Positions 20,901-32,985 of a DNA stretch of 64,000 nt are shown here, in pieces. The notes below the pieces were generated by a model, which did not search any database, was not told the DNA's origin, and was given only the letters and a program-made list of their open reading frames with translations. Made by a program: the position numbers and the translations under genes. Within the stretch, counting starts at the first letter, position 1, and every line of letters starts with the position of its first letter. The stretch lies in contig OY986971.1 in the NCBI GenBank assembly GCA_963920575.1, positions 1,984,001 through 2,048,000 on the forward strand, given 5' to 3'. This stretch comes from Narthecium ossifragum. Its lineage: Eukaryota; Streptophyta; Magnoliopsida; Dioscoreales; Nartheciaceae.

Positions 20901-23692
20901 TCTTCCACTATATTGTACCTAATGTTCTGTTAAATGTACTATAACTTGTTATCAGGCAGGTACTTTGTCAACTGTTGAGAAGGTTAGGGTTGAACCATCT
21001 TATGACCTTCAGCAATTTATTCTCCACAAGAAGGCCAGCTTGCCAAAATGTTCTCTTGAACTGGTATGCGGTAAACCTTCCTATGTATTCCAGACTAATC
21101 AATACTCTATGCTAAACTGTTGAAACTTGCGCTCAGCTGAAGGATTTGGTTCAAGAAGGCCATGGTCAGGTTGTCCAGCTCTTGGAGGAGCAGAATAGCT
21201 CTGGTGAACCTCATGGAGTTGTCAATTTGCAATGCTGCAATTTTGTTGAACATCGAAGTGCAAAAAGGCTTAGATGGAGTAGTGACGAGGTTCTAAGCCA
21301 ATTGCTTGCTAAGAGCCCCTCTGTCCCTGATCCTGATATGGAGACTGTATCCTTGAGGGAGCCAATTCAAGAAGGCAATTTTCAGACTCAAACATCCTTG
21401 GAGGAGCATAAATTATTGACGAGATCTCATCAAGCTGATAATCCGCAACCTAGCAGTGCTCCTGATATGGAGACTGTATCCTTGAGGGAGCCAATTGAAG
21501 AAGGCCATTTTCAGACCGTCACATCCTTGGAGGAGCATAACTTATTGACGAGATCTCATCAAGTCGATAATCCGCAACCGAGCAGTGTTCGCGAACATCA
21601 GACTGGAGAAAAGCTTAGATTAAACGCTGTTGGTTTGAAAACAGAGTCACTAGGCACAACCTCCTCTGCCCCTGCCCCTGCCCCCGCCCCTGAAGTTGGC
21701 AATGCAGCTTTGCAAGATCATTTGAAATCTACGCAGCTTTCTTCTAGGAATAATGATTTGGAAACTGTAGTCAAAGATCATATACAGAAGGACACTGTTA
21801 CTGATGGTAACATCCAGTTATTAGAGCAGAATTCTGTGTACCACCTCGCACCTTTAAGTGGAAATCAAAATAATGTCAATGAATCTGTCTGTGGAAAGGA
21901 CCTTGTTGATGCTGAGCCTGCAGAGGCACCAGGTGACGGTGAAGGTCACTGTGTTGTTCCTAATTCGGATGTGGAGAACCTTGCTACTGGGATGCACCAC
22001 TTATTGGGTTCTCAGATTGCTTTTAGTAATGATTCCATGACAGGTGACTGGACAGAACAATCATTGTGTGTAAAATGTGAAAAAGGTGGTCAGCTGTTAA
22101 TTTGTAGCAGCTGTACCATAGCTGTTCATGAAGTCTGCTTAGGAGCTTCTGTTAATTTGGAGGAAACAGGTCTATTCCTTTGCCCTGTCTGCTCATATAG
22201 CAGAGCTACTATAGCATACCGCAAAGCGAAGAAAAAACTTTCTTGTGCTAAGAAAGATCTCTCAGCTTTTCTTGTTAGGGACTCAGCTCATGGGCGTCAA
22301 AAGGGACAACTCCGTTCTACTCTTTTGGGACAAACAAGTGAGTCAAACCTTTCAGGAGAATTAATTGATCAGACAGATCAGTATGAGATAGTGGTCTCTA
22401 AAGCAAAAGAAGAGCGCCAACAATCAGAAGCTGTTGGAGCCATTGACAAAGACAAGGTATCTAGTATAAACCATGAGATGCAGCAATGTGTTGGGAACAA
22501 TGTTCCTTGTAGCACAATGGATATAGATCATGAGGTTGGTGTGAGTAACTGCAAGCGAGCTGCAGTATTGCCATATCATCAGCAGACTGATACTGTTAAG
22601 AATGTGGTTACTGGTCATGTCAACGGAGAGGGTGAGATAACTAATGGCTCTGAAGGTTTTGGCACAGCAGAGCCTCAGCATTTCTCAACAACTCATGAAA
22701 TAGTTGTTGACGGGGAGTTACACCACAAGGTAGACAATGCGTGTGATACGAGAAATGCACATGCTGCTGTTAAAACCAAAGGTGATGGTGAAGTTGAGAC
22801 AGGCGATGTTTGCTTGCGTGATGAAAAACATACTTTGAAGCAAGTAAGATCCGTTATGGACCATGATGATAACAATACCATTAGCCAAGAAGGACATGCT
22901 GAGAATAAAAGTGAAGATGCAGCACCACAAAAGGCCCATCGTTCCCGTGGGGGTAGCAAAGAGGAGCCTAGAAAAAATTCCTCTCCTGACAAGTATAGCA
23001 AACGCCAAGCACGAATGAAGCGCTAGTAAGCACTCTAAGTTTTGCCAGCAATACTTTATTATCATCAGCTATTTAGACCTATTCGGAAACCCCTTGTTAT
23101 ATTTCATGTGAAGATTAGAAAGTAGACTGGTGTCTGCTTTATGTGAAATATACCGATGATAAAAATCTGATTATGTTATGTTTTGATGTGCAGCTCAAAT
23201 CCAATTCTGCCATACGGCAGGAGAGCCAGACTCCCTTGGACTGCAGAGGAGGAAGAAGCCTTGAAGGTCAGCGTTCTTTCAGCCTGTCCCCCCTGCATGA
23301 TTTGCATTATTGCATATCTTAGTTGCTTTAAACTGTAACTCTAGTGCCTAGTTTGAGTCTTTGATTTATCTTTTTTTGGCTGGTCAAGCTTTGTTGGCTT
23401 GGAATGTTCTGTCTTAACTAAGATTTGTTTGGTTGTTTTGATGATTCTTTGAAAGTTTTGATACAACTGTTTTTCCTAGTCTGATATCTTTGTAGGATTT
23501 GACCCCTTATTTTTTTTCCTTCTGTTGTGTCTATTTGTACTGCAGGAAGGTGTGCACAAATTTGCTGCAGAAGCTGACAGAAGTCTGCCATGGACAAAGA
23601 TTTTAGAATTTGGTCGCCATGTATTTCACAAGACTCGTCAGCCTGGTGATCTTAAGGACAAGTGGAGGAATATTAGGCTGAAGGAGGGTTGA
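17974..23692 (+). CDS. PHD finger and telobox-Myb protein, six exons, 828 residues
   Basis: Exons read from splice sites and frame: 17974-18055, 18147-18334, 20956-21063, 21137-23025, 23194-23266, 23546-23692; every junction is GT/AG and keeps frame. The N-terminus (PWLWVIEAL) matches plant PHD/Myb proteins of the Arabidopsis At1g01150 type. A 43-residue block is repeated in tandem at 193-235 and 236-278. The PHD finger (about 437-478) has the C4HC3 pattern CVKCEKGG, CSSC, HEVC, CPVC. The C-terminal Myb/SANT (about 770-826) begins LPWTAEEEEAL and holds the telobox motif LKDKWRN at 816-822, typical of TRF-like double-strand telomeric-repeat binders. Likely a nuclear chromatin or telobox-promoter protein; the binding target is inferred. 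The ATG choice is by homology to the PWLWVIEAL start. Confidence 0.85.
18335..20955 (+). other. Large intron 2 of the PHD-Myb gene
   Basis: 2.6 kb between donor AGAG/GTACGG and acceptor ATCAG/GCAGG. T-rich throughout, as in plant introns. No transposon ends or alternative exons were recognised; the 20418-20657 frame has no recognisable homology. Confidence 0.7.
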
Positions 23693-24360
23693 AAATCAAT
23701 AGAGAGTTAGAATTTTTATCCGTGTAGAAAGTGTGGCAGAAGAAGAAAGGTGACTGGCATTTGCTGGGTATATGAACTATGGTATGGCACGAAGGATGAC
23801 TAGCAGTTGGCTGCTTATATGAAGAAACTGTGGAACTACAAGAAGATGGTTCTCTGCCTCTCTTCCTATCTTGTGGCACGAGAAGGCAACGACCACCATT
23901 GGCTGCATATATGAACAGTTGCACTAGAAGAAACTCTCTCTGTGTGTCTCTCCGCACCTGCGCGCTGGTACTGAAGTGTGGCAGAGGAAGAAGATTATCA
24001 GCGATTGAATTCACATATGAGCAGAGTGTTGCACACAACAGGAAGATTGTCAGCACGAAGATTGGCCATATTGCTCTCTAGTTCTGAAAACCAGAAGATT
24101 TGTAAATAGAGGACTAATACAGTTGTGGATTGCTCTAGGAAACAACCCAGAAAAATGTCTGGACGATGTAGGAAATTGGTGATTCAACATGTGGGCAACA
24201 TTCTGGTATCATTTTCTTGTTGGCCATTGTGTTCATATTTGAATGATTGCTTAACCTTAAAAGTTTCCAAATATGCTCTTCTGTTTTGGTATTTCCAGAT
24301 CCCAATTATACGTGCAACATGGTCAACAAACACCAATGTTCTTTCAGCTGATCCTCAGTG
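23693..24360 (+). other. 3' UTR and downstream flank of the PHD-Myb gene
   Basis: Contains three loosely repeated modules with GTGTGGCAGAAGAAGA, GGCTGCATATATGAA or similar. No gene visible. Confidence 0.4.
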
Positions 24361-24429
24361 AGTAAAGAATAGTCTTGACAACTTCGTAACGCGCTCTTCT
24401 TCGAAAAACAGAGTTCCTCACCGGTGCAG

Positions 24430-24685
24430 CTAGGCTGGTTAGTTCCTGTCAAGTCAAGGAGTTCCGATTAACGATTTGTCCTAGCAAAGTTTCTCATCAG
24501 CCTCCAACGCCAGTCCCGATCCTCCGCACAGATGCATCCTTAAGCCGGAGCTATATATCGTCCTCATTGGTCTCACCGCAGCGCATGCGCATCCACTCCA
24601 TCATGCCGGAGAAGTCGTTGTCGACGGCAGGCAGCATGCACCAGTCGGTGACGGAGCCCAGTTGTCCCATGCACAGTGACTAACT
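24430..24685 (-). pseudogene. Possible short gene relic
   Basis: The minus strand reads a natural-looking stretch (TDWCMLPAVDNDFSGMMEW, then MRMRCGETNEDD) ending in a stop. GC content is higher than the flanks. Family not recognised. It could be an exon remnant or a captured fragment. Confidence 0.3.
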
Positions 24686-25369
24686 AACTTGCTATCGTTC
24701 TTCTCTGTAAAAATTTGTATATTGTGAACCGAAAACGTGTTTACTATAATTTTTAGAAATGTTTTTGAGTTTTGTTAAATGCTATAAATGTTATTCTTTC
24801 TTTTTTTTGTTTTAATGGATTTTATAGCGTTCGATCTAAATTTTTGTTATCGTCTGTGATATTTCGCGCACGCGATTCGTTTCCCACTACTATGATTTAG
24901 TCAAATAGAATAAAAAATATTAATTTCCCAATACTAGAAAATATGAAAACACCAAATCAACATTTTCACCCATTTTATTTGAAAATAAGAAAAGATGGAA
25001 GATAAAAACCCAAAAAACATCCAAAGCCAAATGTATTTTCGGCCAGTTATTACAAAACAGAATCTAAAAATGGAAAATCGGAAACGAAATCCGGGATTAA
25101 AACATGCGAATGTTCTCCAAACCAATTAAACAACCACATAACTGACATAAGTTTTCAGTTATGTGCTTTTTAAGGTCAATGTTTGTGACGAAAATGGGCT
25201 TCATAATACGTGTCTCGTGCGGTTGAAGCGCACACCGTGCATCCAATCCAATTAACGGCGACAACTGGTCTAATTGAGTCAGATCAAATAAGTAGCGGTC
25301 AAATTTGACTATTTACATAGATTTACCCATACTTTTATAGATACAACATTCCATGATATCTGACGCCAG

Positions 25370-25960
25370 GATGAATCTTTAATTTCCCAATATGAATGCT
25401 TATTTTCAAACAAAAATTTAGATGTTGAATTAATTTTATTTACAATTTTATAATTTAAGTTCGTTTTTTTGTTTTCATTACAAAAATAATTCCTTTCTAA
25501 AACAGTATATTTTGTAAGGAAAGCGGGAAATGACCCAAGATCATAGAATCAACATAAAGTGAATTCATTAAAAAATTTTCTAAAATTCAATTCCTTATAC
25601 ATTAAGTGGTATCAGAGCCGAGACTGATCATAGACTTCAAGATTCAAAGGCTTAATAGTGGCAAGTTTTCCCTGGTCATCCGCTCAAGTATAACAAGAAA
25701 TATTTTGGTGTCTTCGATATCATGCTCAAATCATTTTTCTCTTGTATAGCATTTTGAAAGAGAAAAATTAATTTAAATTTCCGGTACATTCGAAATATGT
25801 ACTTGCTGGGCGCCGGCTACAATCAACCAATCAAAATGAAATGTTTTAGATTAAAATCACCCCAACCTGCAATCACATTGAGAGAGACGTCAGGGCTCTC
25901 ATCTGATAACATATTGCTAAGATATATGAAAGAACTCTAATCACTCAATCAAAATATAAC
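25370..25960 (+). repeat. Dispersed repeat, copy 2, with primer-site motif
   Basis: Same order of motifs as at 5413-5900, with a well preserved AAGTGGTATCAGAGC at about 25606. Confidence 0.5.
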
Positions 25961-26861
25961 TCTATGAGCAGGACAAGTTTACCGGTATAGATTATCAATA
26001 ATATGGTGAATGGCTTTTTTTTGGGATGCAAGCCAAGCCAATGACACCATCAACGAGCACCTTCTACAAAGAAGACAAGTTAAATTATATTAATACATAT
26101 AGTCTAACAAAGTCAATCCGAAGTCTCCACATATCAGACCATGATCCATGAGTCCCAGAAGCAACCAACCACATAGATGCGGGCTCTCTCTCTCTCTTTG
26201 CATTAGTAACCTTAACCTTAGTTACATGGAAGCAGAAACCCCCATCGATGCCAATTCTGTGATTCCTTATGCTGATATGACATACAACATTATGCTGAGG
26301 TGATAACCAAGTAATCATGTACCACAAAAACGGTCCAATTTTGTCCACCAGCAAAAGTAAAGTACTTTCCAATAACGTACGCTTCAGAAAAGAACAATGA
26401 TTAAGTTTGGCATAGATGGGAATGGATACAAATAATGGAAACATGGAAATGGATACACACAGGGCCTATTTGGATAAGCGAAATAAGACGAATCCATTTG
26501 AACGGGGAATGAATGGATTCTGGGTGGATCTCGGATGCACCCATTCATGTGTTTGAATCTTAAACGGATCCCGAAAAATCGAATCAATCTGACATCATTC
26601 CCGTGGATTCCGGATCCACCCATTGGCCCAACAGATCCATAATGAAGCCAAAAAAGACTGTGTGGTTTGGATTGAGCACATTGGGAGCTAGTGAGATGGG
26701 AATGAACAATGACTTTGATCAGACGGCTGAGAATGCATAAGAGGTGATTTACCGAACAATCGAGAGTAGTAGAACTGTGATCTTATTTTGAGGAGTCGAG
26801 CATGTGCGAGGACGACCGTGTGTGGTTGAGGAGTCAATATAATGTGTAAACAATATTCTTT

Positions 26862-27191
26862 GGGCTCATTTGTTTCATAGTATGATAGGTGAGATAGGAT
26901 TAGTAATCATTATCCATGTTTGGTGTGATTTTAGTTATGAGATAAATAATCTCATTGTGACTCCATATCCCATGTACATGGGATAAAAATAATCTCAGGG
27001 GAAGGTGGGATATGTAATCCTATCATATAAGATCCATTAGATTAAAAAATAAAAAAAGTTTAAATATTTGATTAAATCTTCTCCCACCTTATCCTTTATC
27101 TTACCAAACATAAGAGAAGAGTTTAACCCCTCACATCATTTTCTGGGAGATTATATTCACTCATATCATGTCCCGCGAAACAAATGTGGCC
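26862..27191. mobile_element. MITE, 330 bp
   Basis: Terminal inverted repeats GGGCTCATTTGTTTC and GGCCACATTTGTTTC; flanked by TTT on both sides. The interior is AT-rich with TATGATAGGTGAGATA-like subterminal inverted sequence. Absent from the corresponding position of unit 2, so it was inserted after the duplication. Harbinger-like by its 3-bp duplication. Confidence 0.7.
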
Positions 27192-27857
27192 TTTCTTTTT
27201 AATGGGTTAGTTTCATCAGATCCTAGGTTAAACCCTTGGTCTTTTCTGCGATGGTTTTCCATATTTAAATTAAAAAATAAGAATAGTGCAATTACTTTCC
27301 TTCACCATAATTAAAATTAGCAGCACATTAAGACAAGCAACCCTCTGAGCTTGCTCACATTCAAATAAATATAAAACATAATTTCTCTCCTGCAACTTAA
27401 TAAATCTCTAGAAAATTTTTTCTCATCTTTTAAACTATAAAACAATGAAGAAGTCATACATGGAAATTTAAAAATAGTAAAAATTGGGACACGAGAACAA
27501 TGCATCTCATATGAAAAAAGACTCGACCGTGTTCCGGGTTACACACCAAATAAGAATACTTCATATATAGTATTATATATATATATATATATAAAGAACA
27601 AGTCTCCATTTAAGTCTCCTTTCCTTGGTATTATAATAAATTAACAATGAAGAATACTTCGTAGTATAATAAATTAACAATGAAGAATACTTCATAGTAT
27701 TATATATACAAAGAAGAACAATAAGTAACCTGTACCCCCTTGATAAGGCCCCATATCTTTTGCCTCCGAAGTCTAATGTCTGGTTATAACTAAACCCACG
27801 TCACCCTGTGGAGATTTGTTATTCTCACTCGTATCATTCTTTACTTCCAACTCGTGC

Positions 27858-27864
27858 TATATAA
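27858..27864 (+). promoter_or_regulatory. TATA box of small peptide gene B
   Basis: TATATAA about 110 bp upstream of the ATG at 27974. Confidence 0.45.
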
Positions 27865-27973
27865 CTAAGGTTGATCCAGCCTGGATGCTGATCCCACTTC
27901 CGAGCTCGACCACCCGCCTCCGCTGCAAACACCGCCGTCTCCGCCGCTAACTTCGCCGCAGCCAGTCGTCACC

Positions 27974-28147
27974 ATGCCCGCAAGCGCCCAATTCAGCCGT
28001 CGGAATCCGTCGCCAGGAGCCCATCCCCGGTATGTTCCCAAGCGTGGAAAAGTTCTAAACCGAGTGGCGAGATCTCTCTTCCGCTTACTCGCCGGTCCTT
28101 GCACCGGTGGCGGTGGTCCCCGGGTGGCGGACTCTCACCCGAAATAG
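27974..28147 (+). CDS. Small basic protein B of the YVPxRG family, 57 residues
   Basis: Begins MPASAQFSRR; core HPRYVPKRGKVLNRVARSLF then LLAG. Closest to protein A: same MP(G/A)S start, same spacing from ATG to core, and a similar Cys-Thr-Gly after the helix (LAGLCT versus LAGPCT). Codons are GC-rich, unlike the AT-rich surroundings. It is shorter than common annotation cut-offs. Function unknown; same family reasoning as for A. Confidence 0.6.
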   Translation: MPASAQFSRRNPSPGAHPRYVPKRGKVLNRVARSLFRLLAGPCTGGGGPRVADSHPK

Positions 28148-29030
28148 CCATCGCCGGGGTGGCGAATGGGCCCTCGGCATCCGAAGGCCGAGAGGCGATG
28201 AGGGCCACTGATCGAACGGTCCAGATGAATCTGTATTTGTTTATAATTAACTTCACATATTGAGGTTTATTGTCTAATTTACGCTATTTAATTTTTTTTG
28301 TATATTGTGTAGTTAAAACATTGTTTTTGGGAATGTTTATGAGTTTTGTAAAATGTTATAAAGGTTACTCTTTTTTATTTTTATTTTGTGTTAATGGATC
28401 TCATAGTGTTGTATCTAAATTTTGTGATATTTCGTGCACAATTAATTCATTTGCCAATACTATGTCTTGGTCAAATAGAATAAAAAAGATTAATTTCCCA
28501 ATACTAGAAAATATGAAAGCATCAAATCAAGATTTTCACCATTTTCTTTGAAAAATAAGAGAAATTGGAAGATAAAACCCAAAAACCATCCAAAACCAAA
28601 TATATTTCAGCCAGTTATTAAAAAATAGCATCTAAAAACAGAATATTGGAAATGAAAAATGGGATTAAAATTAAACAACCACATAGTTGACATTAGTTTT
28701 CAGTCATGAATATGTAATTATTAAAAATTAAATTATTGAGACAACTGTAGTTTCGATATTTTCAAATGAGGAACATGCAATTAATTACTAATTGTTCATC
28801 AGCCGTATTATGTGCTCTTTTCAGCTTTTTAAGGTCAAAGTTTGTGACGGAAATGGACTTAATAATACGTGTCTCCGTGCCGTCGGAGTGCCAACGCCAA
28901 GTGTCCAATCCAAATTAACGGCAACAATGGATCCGATTGAGTCAAGTCATGTCAAACTAGTCGATCCAATAATGCCAAGTAGTCGAAAAATTTGACCATA
29001 TATATATATATATATCCCAGACGCCATTAA

Positions 29031-29345
29031 CTTTTTTTTTTATAATGAGATGAGCCAACCGGCTAATAACACCACTTACACCGTTACACGACATCTACAA
29101 GTAAGCTAACAGCTCAGTCCCCCAATCCTTGGACCATGTAAACACCAATCAGGTTCTACGACACGCACGAGCAACAACATTTATATACGTATTACACATC
29201 CTATTAATATATAAAAACAAAACAAACTCAAAACAAAGCATCACATAATATATCTTTAGCCAAACCGTCAAAGTCAAGTGGCCATCTTCTCGGACAAGCA
29301 TTCAAGGAATCTGATTTTACCACCGCTCTTCTCACCCGGACCCCA
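29031..29345 (-). mobile_element. 5'-truncated LINE tail
   Basis: On the minus strand it ends GGCTCATCTCATTATAAAAA, close to the 3' end of the LINE at 54350-54380 (GGGCTCATCTCATAAAAA). The homology between units 1 and 2 is interrupted exactly here. Only 3' UTR is left. Confidence 0.55.
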
Positions 29346-29389
29346 TTAATTTATACATAGCTCTATCAACGCTTTATAAATATAGCGTT

Positions 29390-29760
29390 TCGTGATGTCT
29401 CATGGGTGTTTTCCGTAATTTCCCAATATCAATGCTTATTTTAAATTAAAGAATTCACATCTTAATTTAATTTATTTTTAATTTTACAACTTAAGGTCGT
29501 TTTATGTTTTTCTTACAAAAAAAATTCTTAACTAAAATGGTAAGTTTTGCGGGGAAAAAAGAAAATGACCATGAATTGTAAAATCAACATAAAGTGAATT
29601 TGTTATTTTTCATTTTTTTTTAATAAAGTGAATTTATTCATCAAGTGGTATCAGTGTGCTCAAGTCATTTCACTCTTGTGTTCATGTTTTCATGAAGCCT
29701 ACAATCAATCGATCAGAACAAAATATCTAACACTAGAATCACCCAAACCTGCCACACATG
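29390..29760 (+). repeat. Dispersed repeat, copy 3
   Basis: Same motif order as 5413-5900 and 25370-25960; the primer-site motif has decayed to AAGTGGTATCAGTG. Confidence 0.45.
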
Positions 29761-29879
29761 CACGCAAGGAGTAGTCCATACAAACCGTACCTCTAATCCC
29801 ATACTCTTTGTCAAAAACCCAAATCCATTTTTTTTTAGATCAATAAGCCCTACCATTTCCTATTTTCCCCCCACCATTT

Positions 29880-30650
29880 TCTCTCTCCTCTCTCCTCTGA
29901 TTGGCCGGCTCACAACTTAACCTCCCTGGCACACCTCGGCTCCGCCTCGTCATTGCTCCACCTGCAGTAGCCACCGCAAGGAACCCCATTGAACCCCTCC
30001 ACCTCCGTCGCCTTTCCCACCTTCAGCCAACTTTTTTGCCCAAACCCAAACCAATCTCCCCCTCTCCCATATCCAGCGTCGACACCATCTCTATTCCACC
30101 ACGACTGGCAATCGTGCCCCAACCATTAACTCCGACGACCTCACTGGAGCCCTCATCGCCACCTTCCAATGCCATCTTGTCGGATCTCGGCGCCACCCTC
30201 GCCTGACCCACCATCTCATGCCACCTTGACTTCCAAAACCCCATCCCACTCTAGATTTGGCCTCCATCTTCGTCCCCGACCACTTTCTGACCACATCCGG
30301 TAGCCCAGCGTTGCCACGACTCATGGCCCTTCTTTTTCAAGGAAGTCAGCGTCGCCGCACTCGATCTCGTCACCTACGTCACTCAACGAGTCAATCTGAA
30401 CCAGTGGATTGAACCCTGAGGATTCAACGATCCCTCCTCTACCGGCGTCGACAACGGCCAATCCTCCCTCGCCATTGATCAAGACAGGAGTTCTCTCAGC
30501 CGTTTGGTCGAGCCGGTTGAGCCAAGCCCTCTTAATCCAGTTACATATGGTTCTATCAGACCCAATTTGGCTCCAACATAGCCTAATTGAGTCATTTGGT
30601 ATCAAACGAAGACTTAATTTGAGCCAGATCTGATATGGTTTGATTTGATT
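29880..30650. other. C-rich stretch without recognisable gene
   Basis: Pro/Ser-rich frames on both strands, none with a recognisable domain. 29901-30206 could encode 101 residues, but its composition is generic. Possibly a captured or decayed fragment. Confidence 0.35.
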
Positions 30651-30654
30651 CAGC

Positions 30655-31200
30655 CAGATCTTTTTAAATGCATTCTCATCTTTTAAAATGTATTTTTATA
30701 TTTCCTAGATTTTCATCTTTTTAACTTCATTTTTATCTTTTTAATTCCATTTTTATCTTTTTAACTTTATTTTCATATCTTTAAATTCATTTTTTTATAA
30801 TTTTCAATGCGCTTTTATCTTTTAAAATTCATTTTTATCTTTTTAAATGCATTTTTATCTTTCCTGCATTTTCATATTTTTAACTCAAATTTTATCTTTT
30901 TTAACTTTATTTTTATCTTTATAAATGCATTTTCATCTTTTGAACTCCATTTTTATCTTTTTGAACTTTATTTTTATCTTTTTAACTACATTTTCATCTT
31001 TTTAATTTCATTTTCATCTTTTCGAATTCATTTTATCTTTTAAAATGCATTTTTATCCTTCATGGATTTTGATCTTTTTAACTCCATTTTTATCTTTTAA
31101 ACTTTATTTTATATTTTTAACACCATTTTCATCTTTCTAAATGCATTTTTTATTTTTTTAACACTATTTTTATATTTTTAATGCATTTTTTTCTTTTTTT
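30655..31200. repeat. T-rich degenerate tandem array, ~20-bp unit
   Basis: About two dozen imperfect copies of ATTTTTATCTTTTTAACTCC-like units. The Phe/Ile-rich 78-residue frame is an artefact of it. Confidence 0.75.
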
Positions 31201-31547
31201 TTTAATTCTTCAAATCACAACTTAAATGTTGAATTAGTTGTGATTCTCTATTAAGGATCTCAAATTAACGAATTCACTTCTCATATTTTAGATAAGACAA
31301 GTTTATAATAATATAGTCTAACGAAACGCGTGAAGTCCCCGCGTATGAGACCATGAGTCCGACATGGGAATAAGCCCGGTTTAGACTGCAGGTTGTACCT
31401 TTCAGCTTAATTATAAATAAAACAAAAAAACAAAAAAAACGAGAGACCATGAGTCCCACATGCGACGCACAAAGAGGCACTACTCTCTTTGCATTAGTAA
31501 CCATAATGGTCCAATTCTGTCTTCACAGAAGACCACTTTCCTACTTT

Positions 31548-31573
31548 GAGAGAGAGAGAGAGAGAGAGAGAGA
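31548..31573. repeat. AG microsatellite
   Basis: Uninterrupted (GA)n of about 26 bp, a polymorphism candidate. Confidence 0.9.
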
Positions 31574-32403
31574 TGTATGTCAACAACTTCTTCAGCTCGC
31601 TCTACAGTGCAACACAAACCTCTACAAATGTTTTCTTTCTCATGCTTTCAACTATAAAACAATGAATAAGTTAGACATACTTAGTATATATACTGATCGA
31701 GTATATGTGCATATACTATATATATGCTTAATTACATATGTTTCATGACCATGATGAGCTCTGAGAATAAGAGTTGCATCAATTGATTCATATATAATAA
31801 ATTGTGTGGCGCCTAATTATATGAAAATTTAGGCCATGCCATGCGCTGTGTTGTGTTGTTCAAATTATGTCTCTGGTTGATCATTACGTGTGGTCCTAAC
31901 ACCTATGGGAACACTTTGCGAAGAAATGGTCATGCCTTGTACGTAGTTAGGTAATTTAAGTTAATTCTCTCCTCTTTTTCTACTACATTTTAATTAAATG
32001 TTTATTGGTGGCTTATGAGTTGTGTGGTTAATTAATTATTTAGCATCCGCTCATAATTTTCCTCAAGTCGATCACTACAACCACCACCTCAAACAAAAAA
32101 CTCATCAAGATGATCCGAGTATAATATAATCCAACATACAAGGAAATATAATGCTTCATGAAAACGACATTAATCCTAGCTATATAGGCATTACCTAAAT
32201 ATCCCCAAAGAACTGCAAACTCATCAGCAAAAACTCCATATATATTCACGAAAATTCCTCTGAAACCTCCCAATAACGCGTAGAGGAGAGCCACATCGAT
32301 CGACCGACACCTCCTTATTCAAAACCTCCTAATTTTCCTCGAAGCTACCATGGAAGGTACTTTGGTAGTTACCAAAACCACCTTAATTTCAATCAGCTAA
32401 TCT

Positions 32404-32412
32404 TATATATAT
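32404..32412 (+). promoter_or_regulatory. TATA box of small peptide gene C
   Basis: TATATATAT about 80 bp upstream of the ATG at 32488. Confidence 0.5.
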
Positions 32413-32487
32413 GAGTGTCAGAGGCCCAAGCACTGTCTGCAGCTGAATACACGACTCCAGACGAACCGCCGGCCGCCCTCAGCCACT

Positions 32488-32718
32488 ATGGTCTGTGCCA
32501 GTTCCAACGATGAGTGTGTTCCCAAGTCCGGCCAAGGCCAGAAGCCCTCGCCGGCGGCGACCCATCCCCGGTACGTACCGGTCCGTGGCCGTGTGATGAA
32601 GACCATGCTCAAGGAATTGGTCGGCTCACTCGCCGGTATGCTCACCGCCCTCCAGGAAAAAATCCGGCACTCTCCTGGTATGGCCACCGCCCAGAAAGAC
32701 GGAGACGCTGCCTCCTAG
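32488..32718 (+). CDS. Small basic protein C of the YVPxRG family, 76 residues
   Basis: Core HPRYVPVRGRVMKTMLKELV then SLAG at residues 26-49. The N-terminal extension (MVCASSNDECVPKSG) differs from A and B; the tail is hydrophilic. The helix keeps Leu/Met at the hydrophobic positions while basic residues change, which looks like constraint on an amphipathic helix. The start is the first ATG after the TATA box. Function unknown. In unit 2 it holds the same place as B in unit 1. Confidence 0.65.
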   Translation: MVCASSNDECVPKSGQGQKPSPAATHPRYVPVRGRVMKTMLKELVGSLAGMLTALQEKIRHSPGMATAQKDGDAAS

Positions 32719-32985
32719 CGACTAGCGAGTAGCGAAGTAGCAACTAGAAAGCATCCTCTCAACCGTACGATGTTCTGATCTCAGGTAATCTAAGGTCGCG
32801 ATTCACCGGTCTATGGTCACCTCCAAGGCACCAGGACCTATGTCACTGTTTGGTTTGGCCTCCTTTTAAATTCTACGCGTATCTTTGTTAGATTTGTTCA
32901 GGACTATGTTTTATAATAGTTTGATAGCTTTCAGTACTTATAATAGTTGATTGATCCTCAAATAGTATTGTAATTGTTCTCTTCT

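Larger units (their letters stand above)
24710..28147 (+). repeat. Tandem segmental duplication, unit 1 (ends in peptide gene B)
   Basis: Unit 1 matches unit 2 (28290-32718) in colinear blocks: 24710-25290 with 28290-28990, 25370-25960 with 29390-29760, 26085-26360 with 31290-31530, 27430-27460 with 31640-31675, and finally the peptide gene. Shared landmarks include TTAATTTCCCAATACTAGAA, AATACGTGTCTC and CTATAAAACAATGAA. Confidence 0.7.
28290..32718 (+). repeat. Tandem segmental duplication, unit 2 (ends in peptide gene C)
   Basis: Colinear with unit 1 (24710-28147). It is longer because of a truncated LINE tail (29031-29345), a C-rich stretch (29880-30650) and a T-rich array (30655-31200). 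Confidence 0.7.

Noticed and set aside
26462..26632. Second GGGCC-ended MITE
   Set aside because: One end (GGGCCTATTTGGATAAGC) fits, but the other (GGGCCAATGGGTGGATCC inverted) matches for only a few bases; no target duplication.
29901..30206. 101-residue Pro/Ser-rich frame as a possible gene
   Set aside because: No recognisable family and an unfavourable context; recorded only as a C-rich stretch.
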